Origin: Ditylenchus dipsaci
Taxonomy: Eukaryota > Nematoda > Chromadorea > Rhabditida > Anguinidae
Reading direction: 5' to 3'
Length of the DNA: 64,000 nt
Assembly: GCA_004194705.1 (NCBI GenBank)
Contig: SADC01001298.1
Span: 62,001-126,000 of the forward strand
The notes below the pieces were generated by a model. The model was not told where the DNA came from. It saw only the letters and a list, made by a program, of their open reading frames with translations, and made no database searches. The position numbers were made by a program, and so were the translations under genes. Below are positions 22,447 through 34,600 of this stretch, one piece after another (the stretch's first letter is position 1; the number at the start of each line of letters is the position of its first letter).

Positions 22447-22839
22447 ATGGAAAAATCTCGATTCCATCCAAAAAAGAGCTTTTTTTTGTTCCTTGGTCTT
22501 TTAATGGTTTGGTTTTAAAGCGTCTTTTAGGAAGCACTGAAACATATTTTTCGAACTACTAAAACGGTTTGAGTCCGTCTTAAAATATGCTAGCTAACCC
22601 TCGCACAGACCCTATTCCACAATAGAAGTCTTGATGTCTTTTTGCCTTGATCCGACTAACAAGGGATCCTGACTGTGACCTGCGGTAATTTCGAAAAACT
22701 TTTCACACCTTAATGCCACCTTTTGGATGCTTTGGATACTGAAATTAGCGCGGAAGGCCCAGTTACTAAACAGAATCCCTTATGAATAAAATTAATAATA
22801 ACAAACAAAGTGCAGCGTAATAAAAAAGACAAAAAATTT

Positions 22840-23149
22840 GGGTAATATTTAATTCTGCCCCTAATTGCTGAAAAAGCCCCTAACTTCGGGAAAAATGCCC
22901 CCTAATTCGCTGAAAAATGCCGCCTAATTTGTCTCTCTTAACGTTTTTAGTCAAAATTTCGCAGGAATTTGAATTTTTTAGTCAAAAAATAACTTGGTTT
23001 GGTCACAATCCACTCCGGAATGGCCAGAAGCCCCATTTATCCCGAAATTAGAGGGCATTTTTCAGCAATTAGGGGCAGAATTAAATATTACCACTTCAGC
23101 AATTAGGGGGCATTTTTCAGTAATTAGGGGGCAAAATTAAATACCACCC
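22840..23149. mobile_element. MULE-like palindrome with 9-bp duplication, GCCCCTAATTGCTGAAAAA words
   Basis: The element starts GGGTAATATTTAATTCTGCC and ends GGCAAAATTAAATACCACCC, flanked by the exact 9-bp duplication AAAAAATTT (22831-22839 and 23150-23158). GCCCCTAATT-type words are repeated four times on the left and mirrored as AATTAGGGGGC on the right. A 9-bp duplication and GGG tips suggest a Mutator-like (MULE) element. It sits between the convergent 3' ends of the 10-22 kb gene and the 23.4-kb gene. Confidence 0.85.
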
Positions 23150-23395
23150 AAAAAATTTAGAGCAATTTTAATTTGAAAATATTGAATTTTCGAATTGGGG
23201 CCCAATGCGAGGCCAAATGCGTGTCAACGCCTCCAAGAGGAACACGCACAGAAACCCCGACTCATGTGGTTAAAAACATCCTACAAAATTAAACATATTT
23301 TATTTAGATATATACATGACAGTAACAATAAATATTTATTTGTTTCTGACTTAGAGAATATTTAACAGAGCGATATTTCTCGGCTCACAGATACT

Positions 23396-25089
23396 TCATG
23401 AGATGACTGCATTCTTCTTCTTCTTGGAAGAGGACTCAGTACTAGCTTCGGCAGTGAATTCCTTCAACTTCTTAACCTTCCTCACAGGCGTCTTGGCAGT
23501 GCGAGAGTCCAACGATTTCAGAGTCAGCGGTGTCGTGGGCGTAGCAATCTTAGGCTGATCCTTCGGAGTAGACGGCGTATTATTGACAGAGCCCGGAGCA
23601 TATACGGGAGCAGTTTTGCACTCAGCAGTTTTTGGAGCACCTCCCTTCTTGGCTACAGAGGAGAGCAGCGCTGGACCTCCGATGACTATGTACTGCCCAT
23701 CGTCTGGCTTCACCGGCTTCAGCTTCTTCTTTTTCTGCAAATCATCGGCCATTCGGTGTCTGACTTTCCTATCCTTTTCATACTTGTCTGCTCTCTTGGC
23801 TGCGCTCAACTCGGTGAAAGAAGCATCCTTGGTCTCTGTGATAGCAGGTTGCTTGGTGATGCTTCTGTCCTCCGACGACTGACCGATAGAGCTCACCGAC
23901 TTTCCTCTTCTAAAAGACATTAAATTACATGAATGTCCGCTCAAAATCTATACGTACTCATCTAACGTCTGCTCCATCGTAACAACGCACTGATCTTCTG
24001 AGGTGACATTCGACTGGAACTCCCGTTCGCGCTTTGGCTTTGCAGACTTCTTCTTACAGCGAGGGCAGAGACAAAACACAAGCAAATAAATAATCCCAGC
24101 CACTGCGGCACTAGAACAAAAGGTATAAATCATATAAGCGACGTTACGAAAGACAACTCACACAACGATGAGGACGATTATAAAGATAAGCCACCAAGCA
24201 AGACCACTACTCTGAGAAACATTGATTTTAGACGACTTCGGATTGGGTTTCACTTTCGATGGATCAGCAAGAAGTTTGTAGTCTTTCATGTCCTGAAATA
24301 AGTAGTGACGGGGAAGGGAGAAAAAATAGTTAACTTACAAATACAAATTCGAAGAAGCACTTGATGTTAACGCCACTGACCGATTTCGCCACAAAATCAA
24401 TATTATGCTGATATTCTCCGGAGTCCATAGCAGAAGTTTTGACATCACATATAGTAAATGGCTGCTTATTTTCTCCTACTGTGCCCTGGGAACCTTGAAG
24501 AATAACGCCGACTTCAGGATTTTTTGAGAGGCTGATAATTTCAGAATTCAACAACAGATTGCCGTAGTGCCACTTGATCGCCAAATCACAAGTCTTACTA
24601 TACCAAATTGAAGCTCTAAAAATTGTGAAAGCATTTTCTTGTGGTGCTAAAAGTTGTAAGAGCAAATTAACATACGCGCACTCATCACCATCCTGCAAAT
24701 CCGGTCGAGTCACGCCAAAAGCAAGCTGATTTTTCGTGGAAGAGTACAACTGAAGAGGCTTCACGTTCCCGATAGACTGATTGAACATAGCTCTTCTAAA
24801 ATCACAAAGTTAAACATTAGTAAAACTTCAGTACCCAGAAAAAAGGCTTACATCTTCCATCCTTGATCGTGACATATTTCTGCAATTCTTGCGGAAGATG
24901 AGCTGTTTCAGTCGCAAAGTTCTTTTCACTGATAGCCCGAGGAATGTTTGGTACGGTAGGAACAGAGCCAAGAAGAATAACCAGCCAAGCAACAACTGTT
25001 TGCGCTTTCCCAGCATGATGATCGAATTCGAGAACAGAGCGAGCAAATTTACCACTAAAATTGACAGAATACAGAAAATGCTTGAACAA
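23396..25089 (-). CDS. Single-pass membrane protein with basic Ser/Thr-rich cytoplasmic tail, unknown family
   Basis: Exons (minus): about 24852-25089, 24676-24790, 24339-24615, about 24166-24289, 23958-24110 and 23396-23909. The N-terminus is hydrophobic: one frame gives VVAWLVILLGSVPTVPNIP, while an overlapping frame starting at 25020 gives a more typical signal peptide (MLGKRKQLLLGWLFFLALFL), so the start may be frame-shifted. A luminal or extracellular domain of about 150 residues with several Cys follows (DGDECA, SKTCDLAIKW, FTICDVK, IKCFFEF). Then comes a membrane helix (GLAWWLIFIIVLIVV joined to AAVAGIIYLLVFCLC), a basic stop-transfer sequence (PRCKKK), and a tail of about 220 residues rich in Lys, Ser, Thr and SP/TP sites, ending KKKKNAVIS. 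Exon phases agree at the tail junction. A type I topology is inferred. I do not recognise the family. AATAAA-type signals lie downstream (about 23315-23340). Confidence 0.72.
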
Positions 25090-25159
25090 AAGACAAAGAA
25101 TAAGTCGTAAAAAGTAATGTAAACAGTGCTCACTAAGGACTTTTCAGTCATGACTCATG

Positions 25160-26090
25160 AGCGAAGAAAAATAACGGCGTATAGACGATTCCCAAAACTT
25201 TGCTCCTAACGTTTTTAGTAAACGGCTGACAGTGTCAGCCTGACACACACCCGACTAACACTCATTGAAAAGTCAAGATAAGTTTACCCAATTCGATTCC
25301 ATTATTTGGAAAGTAGGAAGGCGGTCCTTTGAACTAACTTAAAATTCTAGACTCTCCTGCACGGCTTTTCAAAACGCCCGAATGTGTTTCTTTTAGCTTT
25401 TCAAGCGAATTTCGCGGGAAATTAAAAAAACTCCTCAAATTTGACTAGAAAAATGTGTTCCAGACTTAAAATAGCTTCTAGTTCGCTAAATTCTGTATTT
25501 TGAAAATTCGGTCTGTATTTTCTGAAGTATAGATTCTCAGCTTTCGTTTGCTGTATACCTCACCTCTGAAATACAAACCTCCGCATCGACATACAAAAAT
25601 ACCGTATTTCCTCTAATAGAAGCCCTCCTCCTATTATAAGTCCCCCCTCTAAATATAAGCCCTCCCTCCTTAAGGAGTATCCTAAAAATACAAGCCCCTC
25701 TTTTTATATAAACAAAATTTATATATTTTTTTTCGATAAATAGCTATTGTTAATGGCGGTAAAAGGCGTAAAGAATGTCTTTGTGTATTTGCTAAGCACA
25801 TCTTTCAAAGTGGACCGCTGGAATACTTGTGAATGAGTGAATCTTAAAGCAAGAGGGCATCAATTCAAGAACCATTTTAGCGGGTACTTTGTTAGTTTAT
25901 GCAGTAATCATCAGCAGAAAATCAAGAATAAACGATAAATAGTGACGTCGGTTTACGTTTAAGGAACAAGGAAATAAATGGGTTATATTTAAAATTGGCC
26001 ATAGAATACTGAATTTTGGCCATAGAATATTTAATTTTGGCCATAGATTTCTGAAAATTGGCCATAGATTTCTAAATTTTAGCCATACTC
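25160..26090. other. Intergenic: solitary TACCGTATTT end and a short tandem array
   Basis: At 25600 a TACCGTATTTCCTCTAATAG end is followed by three AAGCCC-type words (AGAAGCCCTCC, ATAAGTCCCCC, ATAAGCCCTCC), but no right end is visible, so this copy is truncated. At 25985-26090 a word of about 22 bp (ATAGAATATTTAATTTTGGCC and variants) is repeated five times. No gene is seen. Confidence 0.7.
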
Positions 26091-26096
26091 GCTCGA

Positions 26097-26340
26097 AATC
26101 ATGTTTCAACCACTTTTTAAGATGCTCTTGGACCTGAAACATCCTGAAAAGATGTTTTAAGGGTGTCGATGACAATTTTCCGAGAATTTTTTTTGACCGA
26201 AATTTGACTTTTTGCCCTGAGCGACCAATGGTCGGAAAAATTACAGAATTTTTTTTCTCGGAAAAGTGTCATCGACACCCTTAAAACATCTTTCAGTATG
26301 TTTCAGGTCCGAGAGCATCTTAAAAAGTGGTTGAAACATG
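26097..26340. mobile_element. Palindrome with ATCATGTTTCAACCAC arms
   Basis: ATCATGTTTCAACCACTTTT at about 26099 pairs with AAAAGTGGTTGAAACATGAT at about 26323. The pairing continues through AAGGGTGTCGATGACA and TGTCATCGACACCCTT to a short centre near 26220. It is directly joined to the tandem array on its left. No target duplication was assigned. Confidence 0.82.
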
Positions 26341-26604
26341 ATTGCCCCGGTGTGCGCCCGAAAATTTATGGGTCAGTTAGGAAAAACCATGATAGGGGTA
26401 TCGAGGTGTTTTCAGAACTTTGATTGACCTTGTACCATATTTTTTGGACTTTCAGAACTGGGGAGCCAGATTTGTCAGGAACTCGGGCACGCTCTACAAG
26501 AATATGCAGAAAAAAACTTCATCGAAGTTCCCCCAGGTCACAGTCAGGCCCCCCCCCCTGTGAAACACTTTTTCCTACCTTTTTAGTAGTTCTAGAAACA
26601 TGTA

Positions 26605-26707
26605 CAGTCAAAGCTCTATATAACGTTCACCCTGGGGACCGGTCTCAGGTGAACGTTATGTAGAGCTGAACGTTATGAGGGGTGATTGTTAAATAGAGCT
26701 TTGACTG
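26605..26707. mobile_element. pogo-like mini-element, TA duplication
   Basis: CAGTCAAAGCTCTATATAAC at the left and AAATAGAGCTTTGACTG at the right, with TA at 26603-26604 and 26708-26709. The inner words GTGAACGTTAT and ATAACGTTCACC are mirrored. At 103 bp it is one of the smallest complete copies in the window. Confidence 0.85.
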
Positions 26708-26922
26708 TATAAGTCCGTCCTAATCAATGTTGCCTAACCTTGCCTGAACTTAAAAAGCCATACAAAAACCACAGCGGAAACCAAAGCGAACAATCTCCAT
26801 CCTTTGAATAGGACCAAAAAAAACTGCTCCAAAATGAAATTAGTAACTAGGCTGTCAATATGATATCAATTTTGATTTTTTTAAGAATTGTTTAAGAAAA
26901 TAGAATCTCAAAATCTCCTTAA

Positions 26923-27154
26923 AGGGTCATACCAGCGCGTAACACCGCATATTAAGGCCGGACCAGCAAGTTTTCGAAAATCGTCCTTGTTTTCACTCCT
27001 CTTATGTCAAATCTGATATTTATGACCTTATCCTACCTTTAAATTAGGCAGAAAACTTTCGTTGGATCAGGTAGAACGCTTATTGAAAATGGTCATGAGA
27101 GAAATAAATTGCTGGTCCCCGCCTAATCGTACTGTAACGCGCTGGTATGCCCCT
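26923..27154. mobile_element. TTAA-flanked palindrome, AGGGTCATACCAGCGCG tip
   Basis: TTAA at 26919-26922 and 27155-27158 flanks tips AGGGTCATACCAGCGCGTAA and TTACGCGCTGGTATGCCCCT. TTAA duplication is the hallmark of piggyBac-type insertion. Copies with the same outer tip but different inner sequence lie at 45380-45577, 48568 and 50562-50796. Confidence 0.85.
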
Positions 27155-27694
27155 TTAATTAAAATATTTATGGCTTTGGCACATTTTTTGGTATTCGTCG
27201 CGATCGAAGCCGACTTTTTTCAACTTTTTTTGTGATCAGAGGTTATTGTTTGCCAGGATCTAAGCCATCCTGTACATAAAAAAATTTAATTCCAATTATG
27301 AGAACAGGTATTTTGAGTAAACACACATCATATATAATTTTACAGGAGTTTCTGGTTTGCTGTGGATGTAAACTGGCAGCTAAATCTATCATGGAATATA
27401 TCACATGAAATACCACACTTTTAAACTAGCTGAAGAAAAGGTTAAACACTGTATTTGACATATAAATCTCTAAATTTGTCAAATTTCAAGTTGGAAGCTA
27501 TTTGCGAAGAGAATCCGGAATTGACGTCCGAGGCGCCGTCCAACTATGTTTGAACAATAAAGCATGGATACAAAATGTAGGTTAGAAAAATGTATTCTAA
27601 ATTAATTTTATGGTTTAGTCACTGAATGAATACATGGACATGTGTCGCAAAGCAGAGGAAGGATTCATTTAGAGATCACTGAAGAGGATACTTG

Positions 27695-27910
27695 GCCTTA
27701 TATGACAAAAGGACGCTTTTTTGTTTAGTCTCCCTGCTATTTTTGTTGTAATTTTTCAGGCTTAGGCAGGAGTTGGCCAGCGTATATCAAGACAGACTCA
27801 AACATATCTTGCGACTTCTTCGTTAATCCTCCTAGCATACGCTGGACAGCCCCTGCCTTAAGCCTAAGCTTAAAAAGTCACAAAAGCGCCATATTGTCGT
27901 ATAAAGCCAG
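27695..27910. mobile_element. Palindrome with GGCCAGCGTAT/ATACGCTGG core
   Basis: CTTATATGACAAAAGGACGC at about 27697 pairs with the imperfect GCGCCATATTGTCGTATAAAG at about 27887. Inside, AGGCTTAGGCAGGAGTTGGC faces GCCTTAAGCCTAAG. The GGCCAGCGTA core is also seen in the G-run elements and near 61345-61470. From 27910 to 28350 I see nothing supportable. Confidence 0.72.
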
Positions 27911-28351
27911 ATTATTGTTTGGTTTTCAAGAAAGTTTATAAGTTTTTTCATAGCCAATATATCTAATATGTGTAATCAATTGCTCAAAATTTTTGTATTT
28001 TTGATGGCCTAAGATCATGGTTTCATAGATTTATGATTAAGCATCGTAAAAAACTGTGTTAATGTAATAAGAAGTGGTCTGATCTTCTAAATTTGGCTTT
28101 TTCCAAGGACATATGCAAGAGTGGATACCTTTAGCTGATTTTGGGCCGACTGTAAATGTTATGTAAATGAATATTTAATCCGTGTGAGATCTCAAAGAAG
28201 TATATCAATGTATGAAAGCCATCTGTGCCAATTAATTTTTTTAATAAATAAAAACATACCCTTGTGATCTACAGAACATTAAAGCTCACGTATTTATTCA
28301 TTTATTTTTTCAACTGTTTGACCACAGCCTCGACTAAGGACGGTGAGCAGC

Positions 28352-29757
28352 AGGGGGCTACATGACGTTTGACCGCCGGCATATTGACCGCCAATCATAT
28401 TTTGACCGCCACTAAACTGACCGCCCCCTAAATTGGCCGCCGCTAAATTGACCGCCCGCCAAATTTGAGCGCCAGCATATTCAGACCAATTTTTAGATCT
28501 GATTTCTTTTTAATTTTAAAAAATTTTGGTACCAACTTGTAGCCTTGAATGTCAGCTACATTTCGGTACTGAAACTTCTGTAAAAACAAAAAGAGGTTGC
28601 AGCATAGAATCCCCCCCACGGGGAGTGATCAGATCGAGGAGATATTCGTGTTTCTCGACCACCGATTTCATGTGAAAGCCGGCTGTTTTATTGACTCTGA
28701 GAAAAAAAATTTTGAACCACAGGGGTATCATGGTTTTTTTAGTCAAAATTTGAAAAATTTAAATTGGCGCCTTTTGAATTAAAAAGGGAAAAAGGGCTGT
28801 ATTGGGAGGGAAAGGAATAAAGGGAATAAGGGCTGTATTGGGAGGGAAAGAAAAAAGGGCCACTTTTATGGCAGAAAGTCAAAAATAAATAATTGTATTC
28901 TTCGACTGCCTCACCATGTTTTTCAACTTGGCGTGGCAAAAAGAGCCTCTTTACGCATTTTTTGATCAAGAGTACTTCTCGGAATCATGTCTAAGGTAAG
29001 TGAGTGCGCGCATCTCTAACTCTCAAGCCCCTTGCGCATTCTTCGGGGCGCAGGGGCTTGGAGTTGAGATGCGCACACCCACATACCGTAGACACAAATC
29101 ACTTGAAAGTGACTCTGGATGCATGAAAAAGCATGCATACCAGAGTTTATTTATGCGGTAGGCCCAGTATTCAAAACTATGTTCAACATCTTCTTGTTAG
29201 TGGCCCCTGTGTGATTAGTGGCCCCCTTTTATTCCCTTCCCTTCCTATACAGCCTTTAATCCCTTTAAAATTCAAAAGGCGCCAATTTAATTTTTCAAAT
29301 TTTGACTAAAAAACCATGATAACCCCTGTGAATCGAAAAATTTTTCTTTCTCAGAACCAAAAACAGCCGGCTTTCTCATGAAATCGGGGTCGAGAAACAC
29401 GAATATGATGTTATCTCCTCGATCTGATCACTCCCGTGGGGGAAGGGGGATTCTATACTCAAGCCAAAGCCCAACAAGAGATCTAAACTTTAAAAGGCGC
29501 TAACTAGGTGATGAAAGACGTGTTAGATTATCACGAAGTGAGCAACTTTCAAAGTTTAGATATATTTTAATTTGTTTTTTCAGAAGTTTCACTACCAAAA
29601 TGTAGCGACATTCAGGGCTACAATTTGCACCAAAAATTTAAAAATTTATAAAATTCAGATCTAAAATTGGTCTAAATTAGGGGCGGTCAATTAAGGGGGC
29701 AGTCAGTTTTGTGGCGGTCAAAATATGACGTCGGTCAATATGTTGGCGGTCTAACGT
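28352..29757. mobile_element. 1.4-kb foldback with GACCGCC words
   Basis: The left tip GGGGGCTACATGACGTTTGA is followed by about seven GACCGCC-type words. The right end carries GGCGGTC words and ATGTTGGCGGTCTAACGTCC. Inner arms pair over hundreds of bases: GGGAGTGATCAGATCGAGGA at 28620 with TCCTCGATCTGATCACTCCC at 29416, and AATTGGCGCCTTTTGAATT with AATTCAAAAGGCGCCAATT. The centre (28970-29205) is an inverted copy of the centre of the 15-17.7 kb foldback. Ends are approximate because no duplication was found. Confidence 0.82.
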
Positions 29758-29869
29758 CCTGTACCCACCAAGCGTTCCCAGATTCTCACTAAAAAGCTTT
29801 TGCAATAGCATATCAAACAAAAATTACTGATTTATTTATTATTACCATTAAACACAAAAAACAAGGTAC

Positions 29870-30480
29870 AAATAGTTTCACCACAGTTTCAAACAGGCAA
29901 AAAAGAGAATCGACGTCTTACTTTTTTCTCTCTTGTTTCCCGCAATGCCACGCAATCCTAAATAGTGCTGGTCCTTCATGATGAGATACGCCAACCAGTC
30001 AGTCCAACAACATTCAGGCAGAAGAAGACGAGACACTGACCCTTGTGCAACCCATTTTTTGCCCACACCCAGCCATCCAACAAAAAAGACACTCTGCCAA
30101 TCAGAGTGGGGTAAAGAGACACACTAGAGATTTGCACAAAGATAAACAGAAAAGAAGCCCAGAGCAGTAGTTGGTCTTTCCCCTTGTAACTATTCGCCTC
30201 TCTTTTTTGTTGACTACTTGGCTGCTGAGTCAGATGCAGCGGCTGGGAAACTTCAAAGTTCTATGCAGCCACCAATGCAACTTTGAAATGGCGCCCTACC
30301 GTACTCTACTATCGATCCATGGTCCTGCTAGTGTGAGCAATGGACAAACACACACACGTCTACCCCTATATACTGCAGGCAGGGTAGGCAGGCAGGCGAA
30401 AAGGTGCTGTGGTGGAGGATAAATATAGTACACTACTGCTGCTGCTACTGCCGCTGCTAAAAGGTCTTGATGAAACCGAC
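29870..30480 (+). promoter_or_regulatory. Non-repetitive GC-richer block upstream of the MATH gene: candidate promoter/5' UTR
   Basis: Composition is more balanced than the neighbours and the region contains no foldback. CA-rich (ACACACACG) and GCT-repeat (CTGCTGCTGCTACTGCCGC) tracts are present. It lies about 1.2 kb upstream of the first recognised coding exon at 31634, which has no start of its own, so a first exon should lie hereabouts or in 30480-31630. No core promoter motif was assigned. 30480-31630 contains only a partial G-run element (about 31160-31275). Confidence 0.3.
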
Positions 30481-31633
30481 TGCAGCAATTCTGGCAAAAT
30501 GAAGTGCCCGAGTTTTTAGTTACATGGGACTTTTTCCTTAGTTTACGGATTGCACAACTTTTTTGCTCAGGCTTAGACCTATAGTAGCAGAACGACGTTT
30601 GTACACGTCAAAAAAAGTTCCCAAAATTTGCGAAACTCCTTGCAGACCACAACGATCTGGAGATTTTTTTCATAATGCTCGTTATTCAAAGTCAAAATTT
30701 ATTTGAAAGTTTGGAGTACTGATAGGCTTGACGATGCAAGTTTCAATCGGTCATGGTGTAATATTTTTTCAGACCGCTCGGAACTTAATATTTCAAATCA
30801 AATTCTGTAGTTCCAGCAGTATTTGTTAGAGATGGAAAGGCATTGTCACACTATTTGTAAAATTCTATTTGTAAAACTAATAGGCTCACCATGGAGCTGC
30901 GCACCTATTATCTAGGCTGAAAGGTTTAAGAATTTTTTTAGTTATAACATTATCTACACTATTTGTAAAGTAAAATTAGTATTATTGGACCTGCTTTTCT
31001 TCTGCTTTCCACGCGTTAGCCAATTTTCTGCACAACCGTGCCTTGATATTGCATCCCGCATGTGCTGTAATCGCAAGATGCAGCTATAATTATCCCAGTT
31101 TTGAGATCTCTTGTAAATTATAATATGTGAATCTAGGCTGAAAGGTTTAAGAATTTTTGGCGCTACTAGCGAATGCCTCTCCCCTTTTTTCTGGGTCTCA
31201 GACATATGTTTGGGTACTTTTTACTTAAGTTGAAAAGGCAAAAATCGTTGGGGGGGGGAGGGAAGGAGAGTTAGCAGGGTCAAATTTTTATTTTGCGAGT
31301 TAAACGTCTACAAATTTCTCTAAGGTTCAATCCCAATTATTTTTTTCTGAAAGTATGTGATTCTTGGCTGTATTTGCTGCTATCAGGTCTATGGCAAGTG
31401 CATTGTTGTTTTTTTAATGCCACTACGGGATTCCGCCTTTTTCAGACCAGCTATTTCCTTTTTTTTCAATCCAACTAAATGTTTCTACTGCATGATTTAT
31501 TCTTGATTTTTTGCCCTAAAGAGATTTACATTATTAGAAAGGGCTGTTCTGAGAAATAAAATTAAAATGTATTACGCAAAATATTAATCACCTATAATTT
31601 AGTTAAAGACTTCCACTAATTGACTTTAAATAG

Positions 31634-34600
31634 TGGCCAAATCAAGTACAATACATCTGCCAACAACAATACCTTCAACAATTTATGGCCAATCTAGTAG
31701 AGAGTATGGAAGAACAAGCTGGAGGTAGTTGTGCTGGAAGCATACCATTGAACACCCTTCAAGACAACATCTCTGAGGAAGCTCTCAATGCAGCTTTGGC
31801 TGATGGAGGGCTTGGAGGGGCGGGAAGTGCGCCAGCCATGTCTTCATCCACCTCTGCCACCCAAAACGGCTGAGAGGAGGGGCGGTGAATGATGGGATAG
31901 GAGTGGTGTGTTCGGGCCAGTCCTCTCCCGGTCGCAGTAGTCATTCCCTGTCTAATTCTTCGGCGAGAACGGCCACTAGTAATGGTAGTTTACCGAGGAG
32001 ATCTTTTAGTAGAGAGTGCTACAATTCCAGTCCGGAGCCAGGTAAATAATGGTTTCATTTGGGCCAAAATGATGTGTTTATGTTGCAGATGAAGAGAGCA
32101 ATCAGGAAGATGATCTTGAACAGCTCATCCGACTGCATGCTGAGGACTTGTAAGTTATTATTACAGTCGTCGGTTGTACTATTATTTACTTGTTTTAGTG
32201 CAAGACCATCCATAGGCGTGCAAACCGACTATGATGACAGTAAGTTGGACAATTATTTATTTGAAAATTTCATACGCAGGTCGGGAAAATCGACCGCTAT
32301 ACAGCATTTACACACAAAATCAGCTTTGAATGTAGTTGGGTTTGATATGCTTAGGGTAAAGGTAGATTTGACTGATCGGAGGTAAAAGAGATACCTTAAC
32401 CAAGATACCTATTTGATAGGTCACGGGGTGGTCGTGATATTCCTGCGTGAGTCAAAGATCAAAACTACAATGGAACCACAAACTATGCATAGAACAGGAA
32501 AATGCACGAATTAGGAAAAAAAATTTCTGTCGCCAAAAAGTTGTTGCCACAACATTTTTTCTTGTCGCCAATAAGTTCTTTCCTTATTCAAAAAATTTCG
32601 CTTGTCTTGACAAAAAAATTTTGAATAAGGGAAAACACTTTGGTGAAAAAAAGGGTTTGGCGACAGAAAAAAAATTTCCCCCATGAATAGAACTGAGGAC
32701 GATCGATTAATCGCAAATCGCACCAAATTTGGCAAAGAATAGTCACATCGCATAATCTCATGCATGCTTTTTGCGCAAATCGCAATCGCAATTTGAGAAA
32801 TTGCACGATTAATCGCAAATTTCGCCATAATGAACAATTTTACCAGCAAAATTACTTTTAGTAATGGATGGTACTTTTTTCTCACCGCAAAACACTTGGA
32901 AATCACCGCAAAATATGCAAAATGTGATCTTCCGCAAAATACACTGAAATCGAGTTTTCACGAAAAGTTTACTCTTTTATCACCGCAAAAATACTCTTTT
33001 CTCGCCGCGAATTTTTTTCAGTCAGAAAATAACTTATATTGCTCAGAATCCCACCCAGAGTGTCAGAAGCACTTGAAAGATGGGTTTTCAGAGTTTACTA
33101 AAGGGAAGTGAACTTTTCGTGAAAACTCGATTTCACACATCAAAATCCCACTTGAATCGACTTAATCGCTGAGAATCTCACTCTGAACCATTCGCAACCA
33201 CCTTAAAGCACCCTAAACTTCTCCAAACAAGAATTTAGTATTTAATGCCTGTAATACCTAAAACACCGGGCACTTTTTCACGTTCTCTGGGTACTTTTTC
33301 ACTAAATCTAGGCTCTCGATTTAGCAGATTTATCTGGGCAAAATATATCACTCTTTTTATTCGCAAAATATTTCACTCAAATTTTGATTAAATAAATTAT
33401 AAGTAAATACAAAATTTGCTTATTTATCCATAAATAGTATCAATTGCCTTTTAGATTTCCCGCCCTGAAGTTTCTTCGGTCGATAGTGGATGACAACAAC
33501 CAACTGGCAGCCATGCCACCAATGATGTTCAACATGTCCGACCACCAACAACAACTGCAACATCACATGCAGCAACAGCAATGTAAGACATGATAAGATT
33601 TGTCTATCTTGTTGCTAAGAACTACATTTTATCACGCAAATTTTTGACAAGTTTCCCAAAGAAACCTATTTCATTTTTTAATCTTTTTCTCTAAAAAATA
33701 ATACATATTTTGATCACTAATTTTATTGCTTCAAATTGCAGCGCCTATGGTCTCTATAGTTCCTTCATCAACGTCCTCCTCCGACTTGGCGGCATCTGCC
33801 ACTTGTTCCTCCAATTCAGCCGATGGCACCCTCCAACTGGTCATCCAGAACTTCCGTCACATGGCGGACACTGTCAGGGGACCCAGCAAATTTGTTCAAT
33901 CCGTGCCTTGGTAATTGTTTTTTCATTTTGCAGATTGTTAGAATGAAAGAAACCATTCATTACTCAAAATTTTTAGTCACAGTAGTATTAATATGCATAC
34001 AAAATCAATAATTAATTTATAAATTAAAAATTTTAGATCCCGTATAAAAATCCTGACCCCGGCATATTTTGATCAAATAATGAGTTCAGAATCGTGATTT
34101 ATTATTACGAAGTTGCAATTTCGACAAAAATTTCACTCTAAAAATTTGTTCTCGTCTCGGGCTCAAAATGTTTTTAACCTCAATTTTGTAGGGTCTTCTA
34201 TAAGTTCTGATTGTCGGTCCAGTCCTAAAAGTCGCATAGATTAGAATTTGCAGGTCGTTTCTGAGAAACATTTTCACTATGTCTATATTTACCATGTACA
34301 CTTAAATCTTAATAGGGTATAAATCAAATTATGAGTCTAAATGGATAAACTGTCGTCTTTCTCAGAAATGACCGCTATATTGGAATCTATGCAATATTCA
34401 GGATTACAGAATTGATAAAAGACCTCAAAATCGAGGTAAAAATTGTCAGTCACTATTCGGGAACGAACGTGGGTGTAATAAAAATTCAAATATGTATAAT
34501 TTATCCTTCGCCATGCAGATCGTTCGAATTTCTCCTCTGACAAATGTTAGCAAAATTGACTAAAATGTAAATTCCAGGCGAATTATGGTGATGCCTCGGC

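Noticed and set aside
23583..23882. A 99-residue plus-strand open frame.
   Set aside because: It is antisense to the tail exon of the membrane-protein gene, which has matching splice phases and a coherent protein.
30171..30422. An 83-residue plus-strand frame in the GC-richer block upstream of the MATH gene.
   Set aside because: The composition is not protein-like, no splice link to 31634 could be made in phase, and the region is better read as promoter or untranslated exon.
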